From Cladobotryum mycophilum (Eukaryota > Ascomycota > Sordariomycetes > Hypocreales > Hypocreaceae): a stretch of 64,000 bases of DNA. The notes below the pieces were generated by a model. The model had not been told where the DNA came from, made no database searches, and saw only the letters and a program-made list of their open reading frames with translations. Made by a program: the position numbers and the translations under genes. The stretch is from positions 1,364,001-1,428,000 of the forward strand of contig CM071591.1 of NCBI GenBank assembly GCA_036429605.1, written 5' to 3'. Shown piece after piece: positions 1 to 11,388 of the stretch. Within the stretch, counting starts at the first letter, position 1; the number at the start of each line of letters is the position of its first letter.

Positions 1-87
1 GGGAAGCTGGATGTGGGGCAGGGCAAGATCGATAAGTTGGAGAGGGATATTGTTGGGCTGAAGAAGATTCTGAATGAGGAGTTTTGA
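1..87 (+). CDS. 3' end of an unidentified gene
   Basis: The window opens inside a reading frame whose last 28 codons run to a TGA at 85-87. The visible tail is rich in Lys, Asp, Glu and Leu with a heptad-like spacing (it ends ...LKKILNEEF), so it may be a coiled-coil C-terminus. Nothing upstream is visible, so the family cannot be named. An ordinary non-coding 3' flank follows. Confidence 0.6.
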   Translation, partial: GKLDVGQGKIDKLERDIVGLKKILNEEF

Positions 88-1053
88 TGAGTCTTGGGAA
101 TAAAGAGTCTTGGGGGGTTAAGAGGGGAGTGGGCGAGAATCGGAAAAAGTCCAAAGAGTAGGGGTTGGTTGTTGGCGTCAGTAGGAAGCATGTGGATATT
201 GTAAATCAGTGTATAATAGAGATGGAGGTCTCATGGAACGATATCTATTCCTTGGTGAGACGAAGCCCATCATTTAAAATTCTCATATCCGCTCTAAATA
301 AAGCCTGTACTTTTCAAGTTGTTTCGACTTACACCATTCCATCCATAGTTACCAAGTTCTTAAAATCAGTTCAGTCACAACAAGCGAATTCATGAATCCC
401 CAGAGAGAGCCAAATTAATAATACCAATGCCAAAAATCGCAGGCAGATAAAAAAGATGTTGGTATTTTTTCTTCCCCTTCATCATTCTGCCATACAGCCA
501 TGCAAGACTATGTTTCATCAACAAAAAAGCAAGAGGGCCTCGACGGGAAAAAAATCCCCTTACTCTTCTTCTTCCTCCCCCTTTTCTGGCCCTTCCTCAT
601 CCCCCTCTCTCCTCTTCCCCCTTCCTTTCCGTATCCTTGCCCTTATCCCTTTTTACGCCAGACGTTAATTCCGGCGCTGATTAAACGCTCATGAACCGAA
701 AAAAATAAGTAAAAAAACAGTAAAAAACAATGATGAGCAATGATGAATAAATATCAGTTTTCCTCTCCCACCTTAGAAAACTCCCTTCCTCCTGAAAAAG
801 ATAAAAAAAGAAATTTGAAACGGCCAAAATAATTGGGACCACCTTTTTAAAGTGAAAAAAGGTTGTCCGTGACTGAAAACAGGCTGCGGTAGTGGTGGTG
901 GTTGTTGGTGTGGTTTGTGGTTTGTGGTTGGGTATATACATAAAAACACATGTACTCTATCTCAAGGAGGGTGTGACCTTTGTAAGTGTGATTTTGATTT
1001 AGGAGTTGGGAGTTGTTTGAATAGAATTGGCTAGATGAGACAAGGGGGAGAGG
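88..1053. other. intergenic, 3' flanks of two convergent genes
   Basis: No coding region is supported here. It lies between the + strand tail gene and the - strand Mif2 gene, so it holds two convergent 3' flanks. A pyrimidine-rich tract (about 550-640) and a GT-rich tract (about 890-930) are compositional only. Short open frames here lack coding character. Confidence 0.6.
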
Positions 1054-3519
1054 TTATGCCCCGATTGTGAGTTGTGAGGCGTCCATGGAAGGGGCGGAGA
1101 TTTCGCATGCTTGGCAGAAGAAGACGCGGCTGGGATTATCGTAGTCGTTTGTGATGCTGTAGTAGTTTCCTGCAAAAATGAGTCAGTATATATATACAAT
1201 CTTCCACTGCCATATTATATCCAGAGACAGTTAGGGGGTCTCACCTCTGGGAACAAACCACATTCCACCAGCTGATATACGAAACTGCGCCTCATTTATC
1301 GTAACCATGACTTTTCCATAATGTACGAAAAACACCATGTGCATCTTGCGAGAGTTCTTAGGCCGCTTCTCTCCTCCGGGGGGCAAGTCCACCACACCAG
1401 CGCCCATAAACGGCATGGTCAGCGTCTTTGCGAACCGGAACGTTGCGTCGCGGATATCAGACGTTTGTATCGCGCCGGCTGCTATGGCGATGCGCTCGTC
1501 CGTTACTTGTACGGCTTCGTCGTCTGCAGGCGGGTGTTCCTCATGCTCCGGTTCCCATATCACAACCTCGCCCTCGACAACACCAGGGTTGACCTCCCAT
1601 TCTTCCACCTGCTCATCCTCTTGGACCGGCTTCTTCGGTTTCGGGCGCGCTTTGCCGCCCCTCGATGGAGCGCTCCTGGCTGGGGGTTCGTCTAGCGGTA
1701 CGCGCACGACCTCCTTGATCTTGGGCATAACGAAACCGCCGAGCTTGTTGTTGAACATGTCGTCCTGCTCTTCTTCTTCCAGAATGATCTGCTCGCCTCG
1801 CCAGTAGTCTACAGGTTTGTAGGAATGTCGGCCCGATCTCGTTTGTGTCATGGCGTTATCCCTGCGAACCGATACCAAACCGCGAGCCTTGGGCATTGGA
1901 GGACCACGTTGTAACGCCACAAACGAAGTTTCACTCGCATCCTCTCCATCCCTGTTCGTCTCTGGCTCTGTTGTCGCTCCTTTGGGTTTCCTGCCCGGCC
2001 TGCCTCTTCCTCTGGGCTTGCTTTCTGCCGGAGGTGCGGCTGGTTTAGGTTTTTCTGCTGGTTTCGCCTTTGAAGGTCCTGGTCTCGAAGCAATTGGCCC
2101 TGATGTGCGCTGCTTCTTCCGTGGTGCCTCGTCTTCCTCCGGTTCAGGCTGAACCGACACCTCAGCAGTCGAATTTCCAGCAGTTGAACCCCTAAGTGAT
2201 CGTCGTTTCTTTGAAGGTTTATCAGGCGGTGAATCTTCTTGTTGAGGCTGATCCTTCTTTGCCGGTCGTCCCCTTCTCTTTGGCGCAGGCTCTTCTTCTG
2301 CGACCTCCTCCTCCTCCTCCTCCTCCTCCTCCTCCTCCTCCTCCTCATCCTCCTCTTGTTCTTGTTCCTCTTCTGTCTCTTCTTCAGCCGGCCCCTCTTC
2401 TTCGACCTCTTCTTCGACCTCTTCTTCGGCCTCCTCTTCGGACTCTTCGGGTTCTTCGGGTTCTGGCGATGGAGAGGGTGCCTTGGCAGGCTTCGGCGCT
2501 GCTTTTGATGCTGCTTTCGGTGCCGCCTTGGGCGCAGCCTTTGGTCTACCACGTCCCTTCTTCGTCTGTGTAGGCGCAGCCTCCACTCTAGACTCCTCCT
2601 CCTCCTCTTCTATGTTGGGTCCTGGCCTTGACCCTGGTCTTGATCCAGGCCCAACCGGGTCACTCCGCATCGCGTCCACCATCATCATGGAAGCCTCGAC
2701 CATTTCGTCAAGGTCCAGCTCCTCTTGGTTGTCTCCACCTAAAACAGCGTCTAGTTCCTCGGACTCGTCTCTTTGATATGAGCCGTTGCCGTTGCCATTG
2801 CCGTTTACATCGCTCGCTTTCGCTTTACCGTTCGTCTTCGGTTTGCCGCCGCCGCCGCCGCCGGTAGCGCTGCCGCTGCTTCCTCGTCCGCTAAAATCGA
2901 GCTTCCGACTAACCGCTGCCTCGTCCATGTTGCGCGTGGGGGAAGAGTTGTCCGCGGGAGGGTTTCTGTGCGCACGGGGTGAGTCAGAGCTGGCCTTTTA
3001 AGAGAGGTAAGTGGTGTACTCGGGAGGGGATTGCGTACTGAATGGTTCGCTGGTTCTTGAGCACCGTTCGTGGGCCAGGTCCTGCGCCTGCAATACCCTT
3101 GGTTAGCATGGGGAGGGCTCTTGTTGCGCAAAGCTTGGATAAAGGGAAGCAAGGGCTCACTAAATGAAATCTCCATGTCCTCACTTCCAGAGCCGTCACC
3201 AGAGCCATCTTGGTCGGAGAAGATGGATTCGAGAGGCTGCATGCCATGCTCATCGCGTTCTCCCGTATCTCGTAAAAAGGCACCCGTTTTCCTATGATAC
3301 TCTTTGTATTAGAGATTGTCTTGTTCTGCTTTTGCGCCTGCAACGCAATCCTCTTCCCCATTTGTCGCTCTTCTTCCATCTCTCCCAACACTCGGGGTCT
3401 TGTCCTCCCAGTAATCGCAAAAAAAGAACGCACCGGCCTCGAACTCCAAGCTCATGGAAAGCTTGCGGCTCAGCAGCATCGCCTCCGCCGCCGCCGCCGC
3501 GCTTCCCGCGTGGAGCCAT
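1054..3519 (-). CDS. mif2: kinetochore protein CENP-C / Mif2, five exons
   Basis: Inner-kinetochore protein that binds centromeric (CENP-A) nucleosomes. Hand-built exons 3519-3434, 3291-3161, 3087-3039, 2965-1245 and 1169-1054 give 700 codons with GT-AG introns throughout. Exon 1 carries ELGVRGR and exon 2 starts KTGAFLRDTGERDEHG, the conserved Mif2 N-terminus. The middle is a low-complexity Lys/Pro/Glu region with AT-hook-like GRGRP and RRGRP motifs and a long poly-Glu run. The CENP-C signature is seen as SGRHSYKPVDYWRGE, which in this family contacts the H2A/H2B acidic patch and the CENP-A tail. The C-terminal cupin dimerisation domain (VFFVHYGKVMVTI, MWFVPRG) finishes in the last exon with NYYSITND. 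The gene is divergent from RNase H2A. The start Met at 3519 is the only one ahead of the conserved N-terminal motif. Family assignment is firm; the small exons 2 and 3 are inferred from splice sites. Confidence 0.93.
2304..2346 (-). repeat. CTC microsatellite encoding poly-Glu in Mif2
   Basis: About fourteen uninterrupted CTC triplets read as GAG (Glu) on the coding strand, inside the acidic low-complexity middle of Mif2. Length variation between strains is expected and would stay in frame. Confidence 0.85.
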
Positions 3520-4335
3520 TATAAATTAAAAAAAAATTGTTCACCAGAACCTGTGGTGATTGAATTCGCTTTCTTCGTTTGTTGTGTCGTCGTCTCGTCA
3601 ATTGATTCCTTTGCGCCCGCCCACACACCGAAGGAGAAGGGAGAAAAAATGGAAAATTATGAGTAGAATTTCTAGCGACGCGCTTTTTGGGGGGGGGGGA
3701 AACCTTCAAGGCTGTGTTGACGTGAGAGATGCGCGCAGACAGGCTGGAGGTTTCTAGTAAGTAGCACCAGCAGGTTTAGTGGTCGTTGTTGTGTGGGTGG
3801 TAGTGGATAGTGGGTGATGGACAGCAGGGATTGTCCAGTGTTAGTGACCCGGTTGGGGGACACGGGGGTTGGGGGTCTTGCTTGTGGCCCAATGGACGAC
3901 GGATGCGGAGCTATTTGGGGGAGCTTCCAGCACGTGTCTTAGCGCTTCAGCGGTGTAGTTGTAGAAGCAACGTGCACCAGAGCTTTAACGCGTCTTTCAG
4001 CGACTGGCACAGTGAAGGGACGCGTCGAGGGGCCAAAGACATCCATACTCCGTACCTACAGACAGACTATTCTGGATAATAGATGGAGGCGGCATTGTAT
4101 TGACTTCCATGTATAGCCAACGTCAGTAAATTGTTGATGCAACAAAAAGGTGGTTTACTTGTCTAATCACTATTAACTATACTCTTTGTTTGTTTGTTTC
4201 CTACATCACCATTACCGAATCCGGAATCCGCCATATTCGCTACCTCTTCCATCCCTTTGTCCATTCCTGAACCTCGGTCCAGGCGTTGTTGCCATCCAAA
4301 CATTCTACTGCCATCCCACCGTCAACGACTTCACC
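3520..4335. promoter_or_regulatory. shared divergent promoter region, mif2 / RNase H2A
   Basis: 816 bp lie between two divergently transcribed housekeeping starts. A nine-G run sits near 3690. The last 100 bp before the RNase H2A ATG is C/T-rich, as is common in fungal 5' leaders. No specific operator is recognised. Confidence 0.5.
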
Positions 4336-5331
4336 ATGGATGAAGACACCCAATCGCCATCAGGGACCTTTATCCCTCCGTCCATCCACCCCGAAGTTCT
4401 CCTCTCCGGCGCCTCCTTCTCCCACTTCTCGCCTATCCCGCCCTCTCTCCTCCCCACCAACCCCGACGACCCGTCCTCAGCTCCCCCATGCGTCCTCGGC
4501 GTCGACGAAGCCGGCCGCGGTCCCGTCCTCGGCCCCATGGTCTACGGCGTCTTCTTCCTCCCCGTCGAAAAGTCGGACCCCCTCCTCCGCGAGACGCACC
4601 ACTTTGACGACTCCAAGGTCCTCACCGCGGCCGTGCGCTCGTCCCTCATGGAGAAGCTATGCACGACCGACTCAGATCTACACGAGACGTGCGGATGGGC
4701 CACTGCGTCGCTTTCGGCGAGAGACATCAGCGCAAACATGATGAAGCCTCTAGCGTATAACTTGAATGCCCAGGCTATGGACGCTACGATGGAGCTTATC
4801 AAGGGCGTCTACGCCAGAGGTGTGAACATCCAAGAGATTTACGTCGATACCGTTGGTCCGCCTACTACATACCAAGCCAAACTCCAGCGGGTCTTCCCAA
4901 CCGCCAAAATCACCGTTGCAAAAAAGGCAGATAGCTTATACGCATGCGTCAGCGCTGCCTCGGTCTGTGCAAAGGTGACCCGCGATGCTGCTCTAGAGGT
5001 GCTATATGATGCCAGAAAAGCTGCCGATGGGAACACGGAGGCAGAGGAGGGCATGTCTTGGGGTTGCGGATATCCCTCCGATGGCCGTACAGTAGGGTGG
5101 TTGCGTGGTAACATGCACCCGGTATTCGGCTGGGGTAACGAGTGCCGTTTCAGTTGGGGAACAGCAAAGGATATGCTCGAGTTAAAAGGAGGCGTCAAAG
5201 TCGAGTGGCCGGCGGAGGATGATGGGGAGACTGCTAGAGTAACAGACTTTTTTGTCTCAGGGGATCAAGCCAAGGAGGGAAGTGAGCTAGCAACATGGTT
5301 TGGTACACCAGCGGGAATGGAAGCATTCTAA
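4336..5331 (+). CDS. rnh201: ribonuclease H2 subunit A (RNase HII family)
   Basis: Catalytic subunit of nuclear RNase H2, which nicks RNA:DNA hybrids and removes misincorporated ribonucleotides. Single exon of 331 aa. The active-site block VDEAGRGPVLGPMVYG (about residues 56-71) supplies the first catalytic Asp and Glu and the GRG motif. FDDSK follows as in the family. The EIYVDTVGPP block holds the third Asp, and SVCAKVTRD is the conserved substrate-contact helix. The YPSD and HPVFGW segments near the C-terminus also fit eukaryotic RNase H2A. The frame is open upstream to 4186, but the ATG at 4336 has a good context (caccATGg) and gives the usual length. It converges on SEY1. Confidence 0.95.
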   Translation: MDEDTQSPSGTFIPPSIHPEVLLSGASFSHFSPIPPSLLPTNPDDPSSAPPCVLGVDEAGRGPVLGPMVYGVFFLPVEKSDPLLRETHHFDDSKVLTAAVRSSLMEKLCTTDSDLHETCGWATASLSARDISANMMKPLAYNLNAQAMDATMELIKGVYARGVNIQEIYVDTVGPPTTYQAKLQRVFPTAKITVAKKADSLYACVSAASVCAKVTRDAALEVLYDARKAADGNTEAEEGMSWGCGYPSDGRTVGWLRGNMHPVFGWGNECRFSWGTAKDMLELKGGVKVEWPAEDDGETARVTDFFVSGDQAKEGSELATWFGTPAGMEAF

Positions 5332-5579
5332 ATGCGCAGTGTGATTTTGGTATAGTGAAATGTATAACAAGGGCAAAATAGAGCACGGGCACACGGGACG
5401 GGGCACTGGCGTTGATCCTGGTTGGAATAATTTAACTTCTTTATTTATTTATCTTGCGTCGACATCATGTCGTATCCTTCGCTAGTCATTCCTAAACAGC
5501 TTTTGTAGACATGCCCAAACTACATGCCTCATGGTCGCTTTGTACATCAGTTTCTCTCGTTCGCACATGCTTTATACAT
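5332..5579. other. convergent 3' flanks of RNase H2A and SEY1
   Basis: 248 bp separate two convergent stop codons. It holds both 3' UTRs; nothing else is seen. Confidence 0.5.
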
Positions 5580-8366
5580 TTAGATGTCGTTAAGGTCCTC
5601 GGCATCAGTCTTCTTCTTCCCCCGGCTGTCGAGGGTGTCCAGGCTGATAGCGCTGCTGTCCTGCTTGGCCGGCATAGCCAGAGCCTGTCGTGCGGTGTCC
5701 GAGTTAGCAACAAATTCACGAAGCTGCTGCTTGCTAATTTCTAGGCCTTGGCTGAAGGCGGCATTGCCCATCTGCATCATGGGGCCGAGGAGATTTAGGT
5801 AGTAGGCGACATAGGCGCCTCCTCCCATGACAAGAGTGAGGACAACTAGCAATGGGTTTCGTAAAACTATAACACAGATTAGTAGCCATTGATTAAAGAA
5901 AATAAAATAAAAAGATGCAAGGCACAACTTACCCATTAAAATCTCGTTCCATCCTAGAACAAGGAGGATCATATAAAAGTAGAAAGGGATTTGCGTCATG
6001 CCGCCAATGGCGCTGCGCTTGGCCTCGACATAAACACCATCGGCCGTCTTCTTGAATCGCACCACCAAGTCTTGCCTCTTGCTTTCGCTCAAGATGATCA
6101 TTTCATCTTCGATGCTCTTGCCCTCTTCCTCATCGACACCTCCAATTGGTGTAAGGTCCTCTTCATCACCGACTTCAACCCCGTTGGGCTGTGGGCCAAT
6201 GAAGCCAACCAGGTCTGGAGGAGCAACAGTAGTTGCCAATTTGAATTTGGACAAGAGAGGGATGAGCGTGAGAGTCGACTCTCTGGCCTTGGTGTAGATA
6301 CCCTCAATATCATCTGTGGGCCGCCAGATCCGGGGTACACCGGTCTCGTCATAGCGGAACTTATCCTCAAAGTTTTCCCTAAGCTTCAAAAGGATGTTAC
6401 CCTCCATGACCTCCTCATCGACTCGCTCGCGGAGGCCGATCCAGCTCTTCCGCCGCAGGCGCCATAAGCCCACTTGAACCTCTTCGTCACTGGCGTCGAA
6501 GCTCTTGGCTCTGTCGGCGAATCGTCCTTCAGCCTTGGTGACAACATCGGTAAAGACCTTCCAGATGCGGTCCCAGAGGTCTTTCTCGGATGGTGGCTTG
6601 CTTCCCTCCTCAGGAGCGCCCGATCCTCCTCTTCCAGAGCCCAGCTTGTTGAATTCGACGCCAATGGAATCGCCAAGTTGAGCCTTGACCCAGCGCTCGA
6701 TGCGGGTAGCCAGTCGTCGGATCTCTTCCTTGCGCAGCTTGGAACTGACCTCATCCAGCTCAGTTTCAAACAGCTGGTATTGTGAAGTAAAGTTGGTCCA
6801 TGCAACCTCCTCAATAATGAGACTGTCAACTTCTGTCTTGAAAATTTCCAGCGTCTTCTTCTTCTCATTGACCACAATATCAGCAAACTCGTAGCCGCCG
6901 CCAGCCTTTTGACCAGCCTTGACTTTGTTCGTGACGGCATCGCTGAAGGCGACGACTCCGGCCTTATGAGCGGCAGCAATTTGTCCTTGGAACAAAGCCT
7001 TGAGACGTCCGTCAATCTTTCCCTCTAGCTCCTGCTTCTTGCGGCTGTAGACACCCTTGTGGTAGCGGCTTGCTTGTATTTCAAAAGCCTTGAAACACTT
7101 GCCGCGAGCCTCGCTGGCACTGGCGCCAAGGTCAGGCAGCACGACTGCTCTGCCCAATTTGGATGCTTCATTCTGCTTCTCTTCGAGTGGTGTCAAGACT
7201 GCGTCAAAAGCCACCAGAACCTCACGAGAGATTTCATCGCATCGGAACTGAGCTAGCAGTTCTTGTTGGGTAGGCAGATCCAGATCCTTGTTGTTGACAA
7301 TCTGATCCCAGATGCCCTCTGCATAGACAGAGACACCATCGGCGGGGATTCTTCGGTGATATTCAGGCAGGAAAATACCACCCTCGAGTTCGCCCTCGCC
7401 ATTACCCTTGCCAGTTCGGTGTCCGGGGGCAAATCGTCCCGCCAGCGCCTTGACTTCGCTGATGAACTTTTCTTCTTGCAGAATCTTGTGGGGAAGAGCA
7501 GCGAAGCCAAAGTCAAAGTAGTCTTCGATGCGGGAGTTTTCCAGGCCCTCTGGCTTGGAGATTGTTGACCAGATCTTTGTCAGATCCTGGATCAGTGTAT
7601 TTCTCAAGTTGGCAAGTGGGGTTACCCCGATGTGGTCACGGATGACGAAGAAGAGGAGGGATCGAGGGGTAGAGCTGTGGGGGTCTGTCAGCATGAAGGC
7701 ATTTTACGATAAAATTATAATAAACGCGGGGGGATATTACTTTTTGTCTCTAAGGAAGAGCTGCATGTTGACCTCAAACACTGTCTTGAGGAGACCCATG
7801 TTGGCACCCTGATACAGACCCACCTGGTGTTCCCAGATGTTGATCAGGAGGACTTCGCTGGTGGCCAATGCAAAGAGTGCACTCTTGCGCTCAAAGTCTT
7901 GGTCTTCACCTCGCTCTCGTCCGTCGGTACCCTCAACATCCATGACGAGGATGTTGTTGGCCATTTGTTTTCCGGCACTGTCTTCCCGCTTGTTCTTGGA
8001 CATCCAGATACCCTTTGTGGTTTGTCGACGCTCTGACTCGGACATGACAGAGAAGGAGGTGCCGAACAAGTTGTTCAGAAGCGTAGACTTTCCGGTTGAC
8101 TGGGAACCGAAAACGGAGATGATGTGATAGTCGAAGCCAGCTTCGGCGACATGGACATCGTGGAGGTATTCATTGACGTTGGCACTGGAAGACGAGGGGG
8201 CACATCATGTTAGCTGTATGTTCCCTAGCTGCAGAGCAGACCGAAGGACAGTTTTTCGTTGGGTGGCGACATACTTGAACTCCTTCTCCTCGTCAATAAC
8301 CTGGACTCCATGATCGTAGTGGCCGTTGACCGGCTTGTCGCCGATGGAAGAAAAGTGGCCGTTCAT
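5580..8366 (-). CDS. sey1: SEY1, ER membrane-fusion dynamin-like GTPase, four exons
   Basis: Atlastin/RHD3/Sey1-family GTPase that drives homotypic fusion of ER tubules. Exons 8366-8275, 8184-7741, 7674-5933 and 5866-5580 give 854 codons with GT-AG introns. The GTPase domain holds the P-loop GSQSTGKSTLLNNLFGT, a switch-region QTTKGIW and DVEGTDGRERGEDQDFE (G3), then LFFVIRDH. A long helical stalk follows. Near the C-terminus are two hydrophobic segments (around FYFYMILLVLGWNEI and NPLLVVLTLVMGGGAYVAYYL), the ER hairpin, and then a short cytosolic tail. The start at 8366 (MNGHFSSIG) fits the usual Sey1 N-terminus better than the upstream Met at 8405. Confidence 0.95.
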
Positions 8367-10091
8367 GGTGGCAATATGCTCAAGAGTCAAAGAGGTGGAC
8401 AACAACTCAAAGAAGCATCAGATCCAAGTTCCAAGAGAAACAGACGGCTTCTGTCTCTAGCTGTGGGATTGAGATGTAGATGATGGGTCGTGGAGGGGGG
8501 ATTAAGAGGGAATTAAAAAGGGGACCCCAGGAGCTTTGTTTGTATGTGAGCTTGGAGAGTCGGTAACAAAGATGTGACCACCTCACACACACACACACAC
8601 ATGCACACCCTTGTGATCAGGCCGAGCGACATTGGAACTCGACAGGGGGGTTGACTACTAAGCCACACTGCTATAGAGTTCAGTATTCCTTAGTGTGGTG
8701 CTGATGATTTTTAGGTACGGTGTGGCTGGTGAGGTCCGGATGATTAGCTGCAATATCCATTTCTCCGTTTCCGATGCAACAATAAATGGGGAAAATATGG
8801 ACACAGTGGGGGTGGTCATCAGATCAACAAGAGCAACTCAACTAATGGCACGTTCGCCGGACAGATCAGCACCCGCATCCGCATCAGTATCCGCATCAAA
8901 CATCCAAATATCAGCGTCTAGAGCGTCAAAGTTGGGGAAGTCATTGATGCCACGCCGCACCAATCAGTCAAACCCCGAATCAGCTGGGCTTGTACCTTAT
9001 TTGGTCTCGTAGCGAGATGGAGGGTATGGATGGTATGTTTTGCGTCTAGCAGCCCAACTCGTTTATCACTTGCAGCATGTCTTGCGCTCGTCATTGGTTC
9101 CTCCACGTGGATGTCGCCGGGGCATTGGGCCTCTAATCAGGGGCCGTCGCCATCCATCACCATCCACCATCGCTGGCCTGAGACAAAACAGGGAGGTTGA
9201 GGCCTGAATCCTTCCGTTGAAGATGATGGTTGTTGGTACACGCAATTGCCAGATATTACTATCATCTACACGTTCTTGGACACGATTCATGCTCATCATT
9301 TATGCCGGCCGTCGTTGAGGGAACGTGTTACGCAATTAAAGGATAACCGTTTATCATCCCCACAAATTGTCTTTAAATTCAGGCATCGTTTAATCTTCGA
9401 CTTGGCATCTATACAGATGATATTGATTCTCCTCACGCGACTCATCCTAAATCGTCTGACTCGGATCCAGCAAACATCTCCAGTCATCACCAACGCCGAA
9501 TGTCCTGTTGGTCGGGGACGTTCTGTGCACAATGTGTGCAGACGCCAAACCAGACAAGCACAAATGAGATGAGGCCAGAACAACAATGCAGGGTTTGTGC
9601 GTCAAATCTCGGGCAACATGGCATGCTGTCATATGTCCGAACTTTGCGGAGAATTCGATATAACGTCGTGTATTCAATGTTGTGGACTGAGTGATGGCCA
9701 CGAAGCAGTGGATCATGTGGCTGGAGTGACGGAGTGACACCAAAACAACTTTGAGCTTGGGGTGAAATTCTGGTGCAACATCAGTTTCTCCGTTTCCGAT
9801 GTGACTTGCAAATCCGAGGCCGGACGACAGAAACAGAAACAGCAGAGTCTGGCGCTCGAAATCTAACCGATTCACTATCATGCAATCTAAGCTTGTATGG
9901 GAATATCTTCACTACGACCAGTTTTCAAAGTGCTGCTATTGAACTCGTCACTCCAATTTTGCGGGAAAAGCCCTAGGTTTAGCAGCAAATTTTCTGCTTC
10001 ACGGTTTCACCCGTCGCCTCGCTTTTTTTGTCTGGTGGCCGGTTACACTACGACCCAAGCCATCATTTCCTGTCGTCAGCGATAAGCATCA
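8367..10091. other. divergent intergenic region, sey1 / NTM1
   Basis: 1.7 kb between two divergent starts. It holds a short CA microsatellite (8584-8601) and both promoters. Short open frames on both strands show no domain or coding bias. No RNA gene was recognised. Confidence 0.5.
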
Positions 10092-10924
10092 ATGGCGACC
10101 TCGGATGTTCCCAGTCCCCCCGATGCCCTGATTAACAGGGAAGTCGGCCTAGGGTATTGGCAGGGTGTTGGTGCCGATGTCGACAGCATGCTTGGAGGTG
10201 TACCCTCTGCCGGGGGATTTTCTTCTGTTTCCAAAATCGATCTCCAAGGCTCACGAAGTTTCCTGGCCAAACTTGGAATCGGAATCAAGGTTGATCGCCG
10301 CAAAGTAGCCAGTGCTCTTGAAGGCGGGGCAGGGTTGGTGTTTCACGGCTGAGCAGTGATACAGAGCAATTTGCCAATAACGGTGCACAGGATCGGCAGG
10401 ATTACGCAAGGTTTGCTCGTCGACGTGGCAGAACAGGTGGACGTCGTTGAGCCGGTGGCTAAGTTTACTGAGGGACTGCACGGTAAGCCTGGCGTGCGGA
10501 ACGTATTCAACATTGGGCTAGAGGAGTGGCAGCCCGCTGAGGGAGTCCAGTATGACTTGATCTGGGTTCAGTGGTGCCTTGGTCACTTGACTGACCAGCA
10601 GCTTGTGGAATTCCTGGAACGGTGCAAGGGCACATTGAATCCCGACGGTGGAGTCATCGTCGTCAAAGAAAACTTGAGCTCAAGTGGAATTGACTTCTTT
10701 GATGAGGTTGATAGCAGTGTTACAAGGTAGGCTTTGCTCTAGGTGCTGGCCCTGAATGATTGGCTGATGTGAAGAATAGGGTAGATGAAAAGTTCCAAGC
10801 CCTGTTCAAGCAGGCGGGGTTACGGCTGGTGAGGACGGATATTCAACGAGGATTTCCATCCAACGGTCACAGAAAGCTTCTACCAGTAAGAATGTATGCG
10901 CTTAAACCGAAAATTAGGAAATAA
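10092..10924 (+). CDS. ntm1: alpha-N-terminal protein methyltransferase (NTM1/Tae1 type), three exons
   Basis: SAM-dependent enzyme that methylates the alpha-amino group of proteins bearing an exposed X-Pro-Lys N-terminus, such as ribosomal proteins. Exons 10092-10333, 10391-10726 and 10780-10924 give 240 codons, the family size. The N-terminal segment with GYWQGVGADVDSMLGG is characteristic of NTM1. The SAM-binding start motif has its first part split by intron 1 (AGIGRITQGLL, in place of the usual GxGIGR). DVVEP forms the acidic end of beta-2, and YDLIWVQWCLGHLTD and VIVVKENLSS match family motifs 4-6. The C-terminus ends MYALKP as in homologues. It is upstream of, and co-directional with, a second methyltransferase gene. 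Confidence 0.93.
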
Positions 10925-11388
10925 GTCTTGCCCATGGCGCAAATCAACTATTGATCTTCAATAAGCGTGTCTAGTCATGGTATGCTTTGATGTTCGGTTA
11001 CCTGCTTTATTACACTGCCTATGCATGTTCTGCATTTGCGCCCAATTACCTGTATATGACCCTGATGTAGTGAAATCCGTCTCCTGGAATCGCTTCAACC
11101 GAGATAAGCATGCCTAAAGCTCATCCAATGGTACCGATATCCACGTCTTGCTTCGCGTATTGCCTCAACGTATCCACGATCCCACCTCTACAGGTTGGCT
11201 GTGGCGCCGACAGGTAGACCAGAAGCGGCTGAACGACCCTCTTTTATCCGCCAAGCCACCCCTTGCTTACTTCGAGATGGAGAGTCCTGGAGCTCAACAA
11301 TTCTCATGCTGATCCCCACGCGATAATATTGTGAGTCGGGCATGAGAAGAACCGTAGAAGCAAGAGTGGCAGCAGTATTCTATAAGCA
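10925..11388. other. intergenic, NTM1 to SET gene
   Basis: 464 bp hold the NTM1 3' flank and the promoter of the SET-domain gene. No further feature is seen. Confidence 0.5.

Noticed and set aside
1848..2552. Long Arg-rich open frame (234 codons) on the - strand inside Mif2, and matching long frames on the + strand
   Set aside because: They are shadows of the GC-rich, low-complexity Mif2 exon; the CENP-C frame has all the conserved motifs.
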